Source of the DNA: Moraxellaceae bacterium UBA2477
GTDB taxonomy: Bacteria > Pseudomonadota > Gammaproteobacteria > Pseudomonadales > Moraxellaceae
DNA: 14,948 nt
Assembly (NCBI GenBank): GCA_002342025.1
Contig: DDPD01000055.1
Span: forward strand, 1-14,948
Reading direction: 5' to 3'
Under the pieces are notes generated by a model. That model saw nothing but the letters and a program-made list of their open reading frames with translations. It searched no databases and was not told where the DNA came from. This document shows, piece after piece, positions 1-6,556 of this stretch; position 1 is the first letter of the stretch, and the number at the start of each line of letters is the position of its first letter. Position numbers and translations under genes: made by a program.

Positions 1-174
1 TTAGTTTCCGGCGTGACAATCTGGTTTCTTGAGGTTCGGGTATCGAATGTCACGGCGATTTCGCTCTACCAATCCTTGGGCTATAACGAACTCAGTTTGC
101 GGCGTAATTATTACGACGGCCCCGATGGTAAAGAGGATGCCCTGTTGATGGCGTGCTCTACGGGTATGGGCTGA
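1..174 (+). CDS. rimI: Ribosomal protein S18-alanine N-acetyltransferase RimI, C-terminal part (5' end outside window)
   Basis: Frame 1 is open from the first base to a TGA at 172-174 and gives 57 residues with no usable start, so the gene begins upstream of the window. The translation carries the end of the GNAT fold as found in RimI: LEVRVSN near residues 11-17, AISLYQSLGY near 19-28, then RRNYY and a DGKEDALLM tail. The Asn-Tyr-Tyr stretch contains the tyrosine expected as general acid in RimI. In the known family the enzyme acetylates the N-terminal alanine of ribosomal protein S18 using acetyl-CoA in the cytoplasm. It lies 68 bases before prfC on the same strand; rimI is also near prfC in E. 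coli. The overlapping minus-strand reading frame (219-1) resembles nothing and is a shadow. I am confident of the family and fairly confident of RimI itself. Confidence 0.87.
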   Translation, partial: LVSGVTIWFLEVRVSNVTAISLYQSLGYNELSLRRNYYDGPDGKEDALLMACSTGMG

Positions 175-205
175 GCTTTTCTGCCCCATTCCATGCGCAG
201 CGCCG

Positions 206-211
206 TATAAT
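206..211 (+). promoter_or_regulatory. Possible -10 element of a prfC promoter
   Basis: A perfect TATAAT hexamer lies 31 bases before the prfC ATG, in the short gap after rimI. No good -35 hexamer sits 16-18 bases upstream (that region is C-rich), so the promoter may be weak or may need an activator. prfC could also be transcribed by read-through from rimI. Confidence 0.35.
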
Positions 212-242
212 CTGTCCATTCCGAATTCAGTGCTGAACGCTC

Positions 243-1832
243 ATGTCCTTTACCGAACAACTCGCTGCCGAAGTCGCTTCGCGCCGTACTTTCGCCATCA
301 TCTCTCATCCTGACGCTGGTAAGACTACCATTACCGAGAAGTTACTGCTCTGGGGTAAGGCCATTCAGGTCGCTGGAACGGTAAAGTCGCGCAAGTCCGA
401 TCGCCATGCAACTTCGGACTGGATGGCGATGGAGCAGCAGCGCGGTATCTCCATCACCACCTCGGTCATGCAGTTCCCGTACAAAGACGCGACCATTAAC
501 CTGCTCGACACACCAGGCCACGAAGACTTCTCGGAAGATACGTATCGCACGCTAACAGCGGTCGACTCGGCACTGATGGTCATTGACGGCGGTAAGGGCG
601 TGGAAGATCGCACCATCAAGTTGATGGAAGTGTGTCGTCTGCGCGATACGCCGATTATTGCCTTTGTGAACAAGCTCGATCGCGAGATTCGTGACCCCAT
701 TGAGCTGATGGATGAAATTGAAAGTGTACTGGGCATTAAGTGCTCACCCGTTACCTGGCCGATTGGCTGTGGACGCGACTTCAAGGGCGTCTATCATCTC
801 TTGGAAGATCGCTACTACTTGTATCAGCAGGGGCATGGTTCCGAGTTGATCGCAGATAAGACGATTGATGGCCTGAATAATCCAGATGCCGACGCCACGC
901 TGGGCGATGATGCTGCGAATTTGCGCGACATGCTGGAGCTGGTGCAGGGTGCCAGCCATAGCTTTGATCTCGACGAGTTTCTTGCTGGCCGCCTGTCACC
1001 GGTCTTTTTCGGCACCGCACTGGGCAATTTCGGCGTTAATCACATTCTCGATGGTTTTGTGAATTGGGCGCCGACGCCCTTGGCGCGCAAGGCCTCGCAA
1101 CGTGTAGTTGCGCCTACGGAAGAGACTTTCTCCGGCTTCGTGTTCAAGATTCAGGCAAACATGGACCCCAAGCATCGCGACCGTATCGCCTTTTTGCGCA
1201 TCTGTTCCGGGCGCTATCAAAAGGGCGTGAAGATGCAGCATGTGCGTCTGGGTAAAGAGGTTCGTGTAGCCGATGCGCTGACCTTCCTCGCCGGCGAACG
1301 CGCCCACTTGGAAGAGGCCTGGCCTGGCGACATCATTGGTCTGCACAACCACGGCACCATTCAAATCGGCGACACCTTCACTGAAGGCGAGAAGTTGCAG
1401 TTCCTTGGTATCCCGCACTTCGCGCCGGAAATGTTCCGCCGCGTGCGTCTGCGTGACCCGCTGAAGAGCAAGCAGCTGCAGAAAGGCTTGAAGGAGCTGT
1501 CGGAGGAGGGCGCGACGCAGGTCTTTATGCCGCAGATCAACAACGATCTCATCCTCGGTGCCGTGGGTGTGCTGCAGTTCGATGTGGTCGCGTTCCGTCT
1601 CCAAGAAGAATACAAAGTGGAGTGCGTATACGAGGCGGTGAACGTATCCACCGTGCGTTGGATTCATTGCGACGATGAGCGCAAGCTGGCAGAGTTTAAG
1701 AAGAAGGCGCACGACCAGTTATCGCTGGATGGCGGTGGTTATCTGACCTATTTGGCGCCTTCACGGGTGAACCTGCAGATCATGCAAGAACGCTACCCAG
1801 ACATTGTTTTTTCACCGACCCGAGAGCACTAA
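243..1832 (+). CDS. prfC: Peptide chain release factor 3 (RF3), GTPase
   Basis: The 529-residue product is the same length as E. coli RF3. RF3 is a translational GTPase that removes RF1 and RF2 from the ribosome after peptide release. The G domain is complete: P-loop HPDAGKT at residues 22-28, the switch I threonine region GISITTS near 69-75, DTPG at 89-92 followed by HEDFSEDTYR, and NKLD at 143-146. After it come the beta-barrel domain II (about 290-390) and the RF3-type C-terminal domain, including the FMPQINND segment and a closing YPDIVFSPTREH. The HEDFSEDTYR form separates RF3 from EF-G and other relatives. The ATG at 243 has only a weak ribosome binding site, but the N-terminus aligns with the family start. 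The stop codon overlaps the start of the next gene (TAATG), so the two are probably translationally coupled. It heads a + strand cluster running to 4358. Confidence 0.97.
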   Translation: MSFTEQLAAEVASRRTFAIISHPDAGKTTITEKLLLWGKAIQVAGTVKSRKSDRHATSDWMAMEQQRGISITTSVMQFPYKDATINLLDTPGHEDFSEDTYRTLTAVDSALMVIDGGKGVEDRTIKLMEVCRLRDTPIIAFVNKLDREIRDPIELMDEIESVLGIKCSPVTWPIGCGRDFKGVYHLLEDRYYLYQQGHGSELIADKTIDGLNNPDADATLGDDAANLRDMLELVQGASHSFDLDEFLAGRLSPVFFGTALGNFGVNHILDGFVNWAPTPLARKASQRVVAPTEETFSGFVFKIQANMDPKHRDRIAFLRICSGRYQKGVKMQHVRLGKEVRVADALTFLAGERAHLEEAWPGDIIGLHNHGTIQIGDTFTEGEKLQFLGIPHFAPEMFRRVRLRDPLKSKQLQKGLKELSEEGATQVFMPQINNDLILGAVGVLQFDVVAFRLQEEYKVECVYEAVNVSTVRWIHCDDERKLAEFKKKAHDQLSLDGGGYLTYLAPSRVNLQIMQERYPDIVFSPTREH

Positions 1833-2608
1833 TGCCCTACGCGCTGCGACTGATTGGGGTGGCTTTACTGGCCAGCTTGGGCTGGTGGCAGTGGCAGCCT
1901 GAAACACCCGCATTAGCGACCTTGCCAGAACCAGCGACGCCTGCTCTGGTTAGCACAGCCCCGGAGTTGCCCGCTAAACCACTGCGTCTGAAGTTGAGAG
2001 ATCCAGTCTGTTCGGAGCCTTGTACCGAATTTGAAATAGATGCCCTGCAGTTTCCTAAAGCACCGGCCTTGACCGACGCGTTTCTGACGGCGATTGATGC
2101 GCCGGCAGGCTCTACGCCAGAGCAACGCGTGATGGTGATGGCCAAGACTTTAATGAAAGAAGCGGCCGAGTTTCATGAGCCTTGGAAGCAAATTGTAAAG
2201 GCGCAGCAGCTCCCCGGTATTCGCCAGGTCGTCGTCATTGATATCGATAACTACACCTATACCGGTGGGGCTCACGGCACGAATGTGGTTTCTTCACTCA
2301 ACTGGGATGTCCGACTGCAGCGCGTAGTGACCCTAAAAGACATGTTATTGCCCGCTCAAGAAGCCGCGTTTTGGCGAGAGGCAAAGTTGGCTCATAAACA
2401 ATGGTTGGCAGGGCAGCCCGATGCCAAGTCGTTGGCAGATGACTGGCCCTTTGATAAAACCGATGTGCTGGCACTCTTACCTAACGGTCTGGTTTTGAAG
2501 TATCAGCCGTATGCTTTGGGCCCGTACTCGATGGGAACCCCTGAGATTGTGATCCCGTATGTTCGCCTTGCCGGCATTTTTAAGCCGGAATTCTTGCCCA
2601 AGCCCTGA
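1832..2608 (+). CDS. Membrane-anchored DUF3298/RsiV-like domain protein
   Basis: The 258-residue protein begins with a short hydrophobic segment (about residues 4-20) that ends in Trp-rich sequence, then a Pro/Ala-rich linker to about residue 50. This looks like a signal anchor or signal peptide that sends the rest to the periplasm. The body has two close cysteines (60 and 64, possible disulfide), a stretch VVVIDIDNYTYTGGAHG ending at about residue 149, and a C-terminal part with FKPEFLP. The TGGAHG motif followed by a VTLKDM segment is typical of the DUF4163/DUF3298 pair seen in RsiV and PdaC-type proteins. RsiV senses lysozyme as an anti-sigma factor, but no sigma gene or cytoplasmic anti-sigma domain is visible here, so that role should not be assumed. 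The start overlaps the prfC stop and its own TGA overlaps the tatD-family start (TGATG), so it is part of one operon. Its substrate or ligand is unknown. Confidence 0.8.
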   Translation: MPYALRLIGVALLASLGWWQWQPETPALATLPEPATPALVSTAPELPAKPLRLKLRDPVCSEPCTEFEIDALQFPKAPALTDAFLTAIDAPAGSTPEQRVMVMAKTLMKEAAEFHEPWKQIVKAQQLPGIRQVVVIDIDNYTYTGGAHGTNVVSSLNWDVRLQRVVTLKDMLLPAQEAAFWREAKLAHKQWLAGQPDAKSLADDWPFDKTDVLALLPNGLVLKYQPYALGPYSMGTPEIVIPYVRLAGIFKPEFLPKP

Positions 2609-3459
2609 TGCTCTTCGACAGCCATTGCCACATTGATGCGTCGGAGTTCGATGCCGATCGTGACGATGTTCTGCGCTCCGCGCGCTCGGTGGGGGTTAGT
2701 CATATCGTTGTGCCCGCTTATCTGGCGGAACGATGGCCTAGTTTGCTGGCGCTGTGCCAAAGGCAGGCTCATCACGACGATTGGCCCTGCCTTCTACCGG
2801 CGCTTGGACTGCACCCGGTCTATCTCACTCAGCATCAGGATGACGATTTGCAGCGTTTGAGTGCGGCGCTTAAGCAATCAGCGGTGGTCGCAGTCGGTGA
2901 GATCGGGCTGGATAAATTTTTGCCCGAGCTGAGCCAGCCTGTGCACTGGGCTAAGCAAGTCGCGTTATTTGAAGCCCAATTGCACCTGGCGCGCGATTCG
3001 AATTTGCCAGTCATTATTCATGCGCGCCGCTGTCACGCGGATATCTGCCGCGCCCTGAAGCGCGTTGGGCATCGGCACGGCGGTATTGTGCATGCCTTCT
3101 CCGGCAGCGTAGAGGAGGCTCGTCAGTATTGTGCGCTTGGCATGCATTTGGGCTTGGGCGGGCCGCTGACCTGGCCAAAGGCTAAGCGTCTGCATGCGGT
3201 GGCGACGCAGTTGCCTTTAGATAGCTTTGTGTTGGAAACCGATGCGCCGGACCTTATACCTTATGGGCATAGTCATGTGCACGGTGATGGGCGCGTTCGC
3301 CAACCGGGTGAGCGAGTACGAAACAGTCCGGCGTTCTTGCCCTCGGTGCTAACGTTTTTTGCGCAGTTGCGTGGACTGCCCGAGGCCGAGTTGGCAGCCC
3401 AGTTTTTTAGCAATACCGTGACCGCATTGCATTTGCAGGCGCGGCTTAATTTGATGTGA
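2608..3459 (+). CDS. TatD-family metal-dependent hydrolase (YjjV-like)
   Basis: The 283-residue protein has the full set of TatD metal ligands: HxH in DSHCHID (His6 and His8), Glu98 in GEIGLDK, His138 in PVIIHARR, His162 in VHAFSG and Asp212 in ETDAPDL. TatD proteins form a TIM barrel with divalent metals and act as 3'-5' exonucleases or deoxyribonucleases, some also as D-aminoacyl-tRNA deacylases. The exact substrate cannot be read from sequence. It starts inside the stop of the previous gene (TGATG) and its stop at 3457-3459 lies 8 bases before the patatin ATG. E. coli has the TatD paralogue yjjV near prfC beside a patatin gene yjjU, so a YjjV-type assignment is plausible. I am confident of the family and only moderately of the subgroup. 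Confidence 0.93.
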   Translation: MLFDSHCHIDASEFDADRDDVLRSARSVGVSHIVVPAYLAERWPSLLALCQRQAHHDDWPCLLPALGLHPVYLTQHQDDDLQRLSAALKQSAVVAVGEIGLDKFLPELSQPVHWAKQVALFEAQLHLARDSNLPVIIHARRCHADICRALKRVGHRHGGIVHAFSGSVEEARQYCALGMHLGLGGPLTWPKAKRLHAVATQLPLDSFVLETDAPDLIPYGHSHVHGDGRVRQPGERVRNSPAFLPSVLTFFAQLRGLPEAELAAQFFSNTVTALHLQARLNLM

Positions 3460-3467
3460 GGACGAAC

Positions 3468-4358
3468 ATGTTTTTTGGGATCAACCGATGCTTAGTCTTA
3501 GTCTCAGTGATGCTGCTGACGAGCTGCCAGCAGACCCCCCTTGCGCCGCTCAAGCCTGCACGCGAGCCGGTTGTGGCGCTGGTGCTAGGTGGCGGTGGAG
3601 CGAAGGGCTTTGCGCATATTGGCGTGATTAAAGTCTTGGAGTCCCATGGCATCCGCCCCAAGTTGGTAGTGGGTACCAGTGCGGGAAGCTTTGTGGGCGG
3701 GCTCTATGCCAGTGGCCTTAGTCCGTTCGCATTACAGCAATTAGCGCTGAATTTGGAAGAGAGTGATGTGCGCGATTTAACGTTGAGTCGCCAAGGCTTT
3801 TTGCTCGGTCAGAAGCTTCAGGACTACATTAATGTGAAGGTCAACCAACAGCCCATTCAGAACTTCCCGATTCGCTTTGCCGCCGTGGCAACCGAGGCCG
3901 ATAGCGGTCGTAAAGTCGTGTTTACGCGTGGAAGCGCCGGCCAGGCAATTCGCGCGTCCTGCAGTATTCCGAATGTGTTTGTGCCGGCCACCATTGCGGG
4001 AAAAGAGTATGTAGACGGTGGTTTGGTCAGCCCCATTCCCGTCGAAACGGCTCGTGATCTGGGTGCGGATGTAGTGATTGCGGTGGATATTTCGGCACGG
4101 CCAACGGCGGGTCAAACGCGTTCAGCATGGGCGCTACTGGACCAAACCATCAACATCATGGGGCAGCAGGCGATTAACCGTGAATTGCCGCTGGCGGATG
4201 TGGTGATTAAACCGATGGTGCTAGGTGTGGGTACGCTGGAACTGGAAAGCAAACACCGAAGTTTGCTGGAAGGTGAGCGAGCCGCTCAGGCCAAATTGCC
4301 GGCCATCCTGGCGGCGATCGCGAAGAAACGTGCAGAGTTAAATGCTGTGGCACCGTGA
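3468..4358 (+). CDS. Patatin-like phospholipase, predicted lipoprotein
   Basis: I chose the ATG at 3468, which has an AGGA ribosome binding site 5 bases upstream; a GTG at 3456 in the same frame overlaps the previous gene and is less likely. This gives 296 residues. Residues 1-20 form a lipoprotein signal with lipobox LTSC and Cys20. Gln21-Gln22 after the cysteine do not match an inner-membrane retention signal, so an outer-membrane destination is inferred. The patatin domain is complete: oxyanion loop GGGGAKG at 41-47, nucleophile Ser71 in GTSAG, and catalytic Asp183 in DGG. Patatins are Ser-Asp lipid acyl hydrolases. The compact bacterial RssA/NTE-like form fits, but the lipid substrate is unknown. 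It is the last gene of the prfC cluster. A perfect hairpin brackets its stop codon. Confidence 0.92.
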   Translation: MFFGINRCLVLVSVMLLTSCQQTPLAPLKPAREPVVALVLGGGGAKGFAHIGVIKVLESHGIRPKLVVGTSAGSFVGGLYASGLSPFALQQLALNLEESDVRDLTLSRQGFLLGQKLQDYINVKVNQQPIQNFPIRFAAVATEADSGRKVVFTRGSAGQAIRASCSIPNVFVPATIAGKEYVDGGLVSPIPVETARDLGADVVIAVDISARPTAGQTRSAWALLDQTINIMGQQAINRELPLADVVIKPMVLGVGTLELESKHRSLLEGERAAQAKLPAILAAIAKKRAELNAVAP

Positions 4359-4368
4359 GTGCCACAGC
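4344..4368. terminator. Perfect 10-bp hairpin at the convergent patatin/thiolase junction
   Basis: GCTGTGGCAC (4344-4353) and GTGCCACAGC (4359-4368) pair perfectly around a 5-base loop. The loop contains the patatin TGA at 4356-4358. There is no T-run on the + side (AGGTGACGG follows) and only a weak ATTTAA on the minus side. It may work as a weak bidirectional terminator or as a 3'-end stabilising structure; a classic intrinsic terminator is not shown. Confidence 0.45.
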
Positions 4369-4378
4369 AGGTGACGGC

Positions 4379-5560
4379 TTAGATAATTTCTAAGGCCATC
4401 GCAACCGCTTCACCCCCACCGATACACAGGCCGGCCACACCACGGGTTTTACCGTGTTGCTTTAGCGCGTGAATCAGCGTGAGGATGATGCGTGAGCCAG
4501 TCGAACCAACGGGATGGCCCAGGGCACAAGCACCACCGTAGACATTGACCTTCTCGTGCGGAATGTTGTGCTTCATCATTGCGGCCATGGTGACCATCGC
4601 AAACGCTTCGTTAATTTCGAACAGGTCTACCGAATCCGCATTCCAACCCGTTTTGGCAAACAGCGTGGCAAAGGCTCCCACCGGCGCGATGGTGAACTCG
4701 CTAGGATCTTGCGATTGAGTTGAGTGGCCGATGATACGGGCCAACGGTTGCAGGCCAAGCTCACGCGCCTTGCTTTCCTTCATTAACACCAGTGCCGATG
4801 CGCCATCGGAAATCGACGAGGCGTTGGCGGCAGTGATAGTGCCGTCTTTAGCGAATGCAGGCTTCAGGGTTGGAATTTTTTCTGGGCTGGCGTTGCCGGG
4901 CTGTTCGTCTGTGTCGATCAGTACTTCACCTTTACGTGTGGTGACGGGCACGGGCACGATTTCGGCTTTGAAATCACCGTTGGCGATGGCGGCATTGGCG
5001 CGACGCAGGGACTCAACGGCAAAGGCGTCCATATCGGCACGGCCCAGGCCCAGTGTGTTAGCCATATCTTGTGCAAAGGAGCCCATGAGGCGGCCCGTGC
5101 GAGCGTCTTCCAAGCCGTCGAGGAACATGTGATCCATGACTTGACCATGGCCCATGCGGTAGCCCGAGCGAGCCTTAGGCAGAATGTAGGGCGCGTTGCT
5201 CATCGACTCCATGCCACCGGCGACCATGATGTCATTCGTGCCGGCCGCAATCAGATCATGTGCCAGCATGGTGGCTTTCATGCCGGAGCCGCACAGTTTG
5301 TTGATGGTGGTGGCACCCGCAGCAGCGGGAATTCCGGCTTCTAATGCGGATTGACGTGCTGGACCTTGCTTTAAGCCAGCGGGCAAAACGCAGCCCATGA
5401 TCACTTCTTGAACCTGTTCAGGTTGCACGCCAGCGCGCTTTAAGGCTTCACGAATAGAGATGGCGCCTAGTGTGGTTGCAGTGACGCTGCTCAGGTTGCC
5501 CTGAAAGCCGCCCATAGGGGTGCGAGCACCGTTAACAATGACGATAGGATCGTGACTCAT
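4379..5560 (-). CDS. Acetyl-CoA C-acetyltransferase (thiolase)
   Basis: The 393-residue protein has the usual length for a tetrameric biosynthetic-type thiolase. It condenses two acetyl-CoA to acetoacetyl-CoA, or runs the reverse reaction. Catalytic residues are all visible: Cys90 in NKLCGSGMK, the NEAF motif at 317-320, His349 in GGACALGHPVG and Cys379 in GLCIGGGE. Residues LDGLEDARTG near 147-156 lie in the region that shapes the CoA-binding loop domain. The ATG has a GGAGAG ribosome binding site a few bases upstream. It lies 30 bases downstream of the ychJ stop on the same strand, so the two are probably co-transcribed. No other beta-oxidation, PHB or ketone-body gene is nearby, so the pathway (acetoacetate use, polyhydroxyalkanoate synthesis or amino-acid breakdown) is not decided here. 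Confidence 0.93.
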   Translation of the reverse strand: MSHDPIVIVNGARTPMGGFQGNLSSVTATTLGAISIREALKRAGVQPEQVQEVIMGCVLPAGLKQGPARQSALEAGIPAAAGATTINKLCGSGMKATMLAHDLIAAGTNDIMVAGGMESMSNAPYILPKARSGYRMGHGQVMDHMFLDGLEDARTGRLMGSFAQDMANTLGLGRADMDAFAVESLRRANAAIANGDFKAEIVPVPVTTRKGEVLIDTDEQPGNASPEKIPTLKPAFAKDGTITAANASSISDGASALVLMKESKARELGLQPLARIIGHSTQSQDPSEFTIAPVGAFATLFAKTGWNADSVDLFEINEAFAMVTMAAMMKHNIPHEKVNVYGGACALGHPVGSTGSRIILTLIHALKQHGKTRGVAGLCIGGGEAVAMALEII

Positions 5561-5590
5561 GTTTCTCTCCGAATGCCAGCTGGGGACGCA

Positions 5591-6088
5591 TTAGGCGCCG
5601 CAGCACTTCTTGTATTTTTTACCACTGCCACAAAGGCAGGGGTCGTTACGGCCAATTTTAACTTCATTAACAATGGGCTTGGGCTTTTCTGATGGTCCGC
5701 TATGAAGGACTTCGCCATCGCGGAATTGCCAGCCTTTGTCTGTGCGTAAAAAGCCGGACACTTCATGATGGTGGTGTTTAACACCGCCCATGTCGTAATG
5801 CGCTTTGAATTCTACCAGACCCCGTTTGTCTTGTTCGCCACCGGCTTCTACCTGAATAATCTCTAGGGTTTGCCAGTCGGCCTGTTCGGCCCAAGCGCGC
5901 ATCGCCTCTAAATCGCTGTTTTCCATGCCGTCTTTGTGCGTGGAGGCCACGATGAAATCAATATTGTGTTGCGTATAGGCGGTATAGCGAGCACGCATTA
6001 AGGCTTCGGCAGTGGCCGCAGGGGCGCCGGCAATAATGGGGGCGCAACAAGATTCTAGTGGGTTACCGGAACCACAAGGGCAGGACAT
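5591..6088 (-). CDS. ychJ: YchJ-family SEC-C motif protein (UPF0225)
   Basis: I chose the ATG at 6088, preceded by GGAGA at good spacing. A longer frame starts at a TTG at 6100, but that codon overlaps the ribosome binding site region. The product is 165 residues. It has a Cys-rich zinc-type motif at each end: CPCGSG...SCC at residues 3-15 and GRNDPCLCGSGKKYKKCC at about 147-163, the SEC-C signature. The middle is the YchJ domain, with ARYTAYTQ and the HHHHEVSGFLR stretch near 105-115. Such proteins presumably bind zinc, but their function is not established. It lies in front of the thiolase gene and 24 bases beyond a strong terminator of the lipoprotein gene, so its own promoter must lie inside upstream sequence, or it depends on read-through. 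Confidence 0.93.
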   Translation of the reverse strand: MSCPCGSGNPLESCCAPIIAGAPAATAEALMRARYTAYTQHNIDFIVASTHKDGMENSDLEAMRAWAEQADWQTLEIIQVEAGGEQDKRGLVEFKAHYDMGGVKHHHHEVSGFLRTDKGWQFRDGEVLHSGPSEKPKPIVNEVKIGRNDPCLCGSGKKYKKCCGA

Positions 6089-6112
6089 GTCATTCTCCAA
6101 AAAACGGGCATG

Positions 6113-6140
6113 AAAAAGGGGTGCCGAAGCACCCCTTTTT
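6113..6140 (-). terminator. Intrinsic terminator of the small lipoprotein gene
   Basis: Positions 6113-6124 and 6129-6140 are perfect reverse complements (12 bp) around a 4-base loop. Read on the minus strand the hairpin has a GGGGTGC/GCACCCC core, a UUCG tetraloop closed by C-G, an A-run before and a TTTTT run after. This is a textbook rho-independent terminator, 24 bases beyond the lipoprotein stop at 6164. The sequence is symmetric and could also stop + strand transcripts. Confidence 0.88.
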
Positions 6141-6163
6141 GTTGAGGCCGAGGCCTCAGCTCA

Positions 6164-6382
6164 TTACTGAGCAGCAGCTTCGGCAGCTGGAGCAGCTTCA
6201 GCAGCTGGAGCAGCTTCAGCAGCTGGAGCGGCTTCAACTGGAGCAGCTTCGGCAGCTGGGGCTTCAACAGCAGCTTCAGCAGCTGGAGCTTCAACAGCAG
6301 CGGCTTCTTCTTTCTTTGCGCAACCAGCGATGGTCAGAGCAGCGGCAACAGCGGCCATAACGGCGATTTTCTTGATCATCAT
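6164..6382 (-). CDS. Small alanine/glutamate-rich lipoprotein
   Basis: The 72-residue product begins with a lipoprotein signal (positive MMIKK, hydrophobic core AVMAAVAAALT) ending in lipobox IAGC with Cys21. The following residues are Ala-Lys-Lys-Glu-Glu, with no Asp at +2. The mature part, about 52 residues, is nearly all Ala, Glu and Pro, built from APAAEA-type units repeated about six times. It has no recognisable domain. A flexible acidic envelope protein is the most that can be inferred. Support for a real gene is good: signal peptide, a likely extended -10 promoter about 100 bases upstream, and a near-perfect terminator directly after it. I chose the first of two adjacent ATG codons because it leaves better spacing from the GAGAGA ribosome binding site. 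The opposite-strand frame rich in Leu and Gln is a repeat shadow. Confidence 0.82.
   Translation of the reverse strand: MMIKKIAVMAAVAAALTIAGCAKKEEAAAVEAPAAEAAVEAPAAEAAPVEAAPAAEAAPAAEAAPAAEAAAQ
6171..6311 (-). repeat. Tandem 18-base-type repeats inside the lipoprotein gene
   Basis: The DNA is a run of imperfect units such as GCAGCTTCAGCAGCTGGA on the + strand, encoding APAAEA-like blocks on the minus strand. Units near 6180-6230 are almost identical; those beyond 6240 are more diverged and some are shortened. Copy number is likely to vary between strains by slippage. Confidence 0.75.
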
Positions 6383-6425
6383 GATAAAATTCTCTCTTAG
6401 GTTGGACTGGACTAGTCTATTTCCA

Positions 6426-6477
6426 GTCTGATGCCGTTCAATAATTCATTGCGGCGAACTATTGGCTAACATCAGAC
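6426..6477 (-). other. Predicted hairpin at the 5' end of the lipoprotein mRNA
   Basis: GTCTGATG (6426-6433) and CATCAGAC (6470-6477) are perfect 8-base partners. Inside them, after a symmetric 5x5 internal loop, CAATA (6439-6443) pairs with TATTG (6460-6464), leaving a 16-base loop. The outer stem starts at the position where transcription is predicted to begin, so the mRNA would start with a hairpin. A stabilising leader is the simplest reading; this is inferred. Confidence 0.5.
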
Positions 6478-6483
6478 GAACGT

Positions 6484-6512
6484 ATATTAGCACTGGTTTT
6501 TTGACTTTGCAC
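6484..6512 (-). promoter_or_regulatory. Extended -10 promoter of the small lipoprotein gene
   Basis: On the minus strand TGCTAATAT gives an extended -10 (hexamer TAATAT at 6489-6484). The -35 region (GTGCAA or TGCAAA, 6512-6506) is poor, which fits extended -10 promoters. Predicted start is near G6477, leaving a leader of about 95 bases before the ATG. Confidence 0.55.
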
Positions 6513-6556
6513 CCCGATTTTGTCCGACAATATCATCCACTTGTCCTGTTGTGACC

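Noticed and set aside
1..219. 72-residue minus-strand reading frame across the window start
   Set aside because: The + strand frame over the same bases is clearly the RimI C-terminus; the minus product has no recognisable feature.
996..1712. 238-codon minus frame opposite prfC
   Set aside because: Long only because of the codon pattern of prfC; product has no family resemblance and no ribosome binding site.
4731..5344. Two + strand frames (133 and 91 codons) opposite the thiolase gene
   Set aside because: They are antisense shadows of a well-conserved thiolase; no signal or domain is visible.
6058..6360. 100-residue + strand frame rich in Leu, Gln and Glu
   Set aside because: It is the complement of the Ala/Glu repeat in the lipoprotein gene, and runs through the terminator and the ychJ start; its heptad look is a by-product of the repeat.
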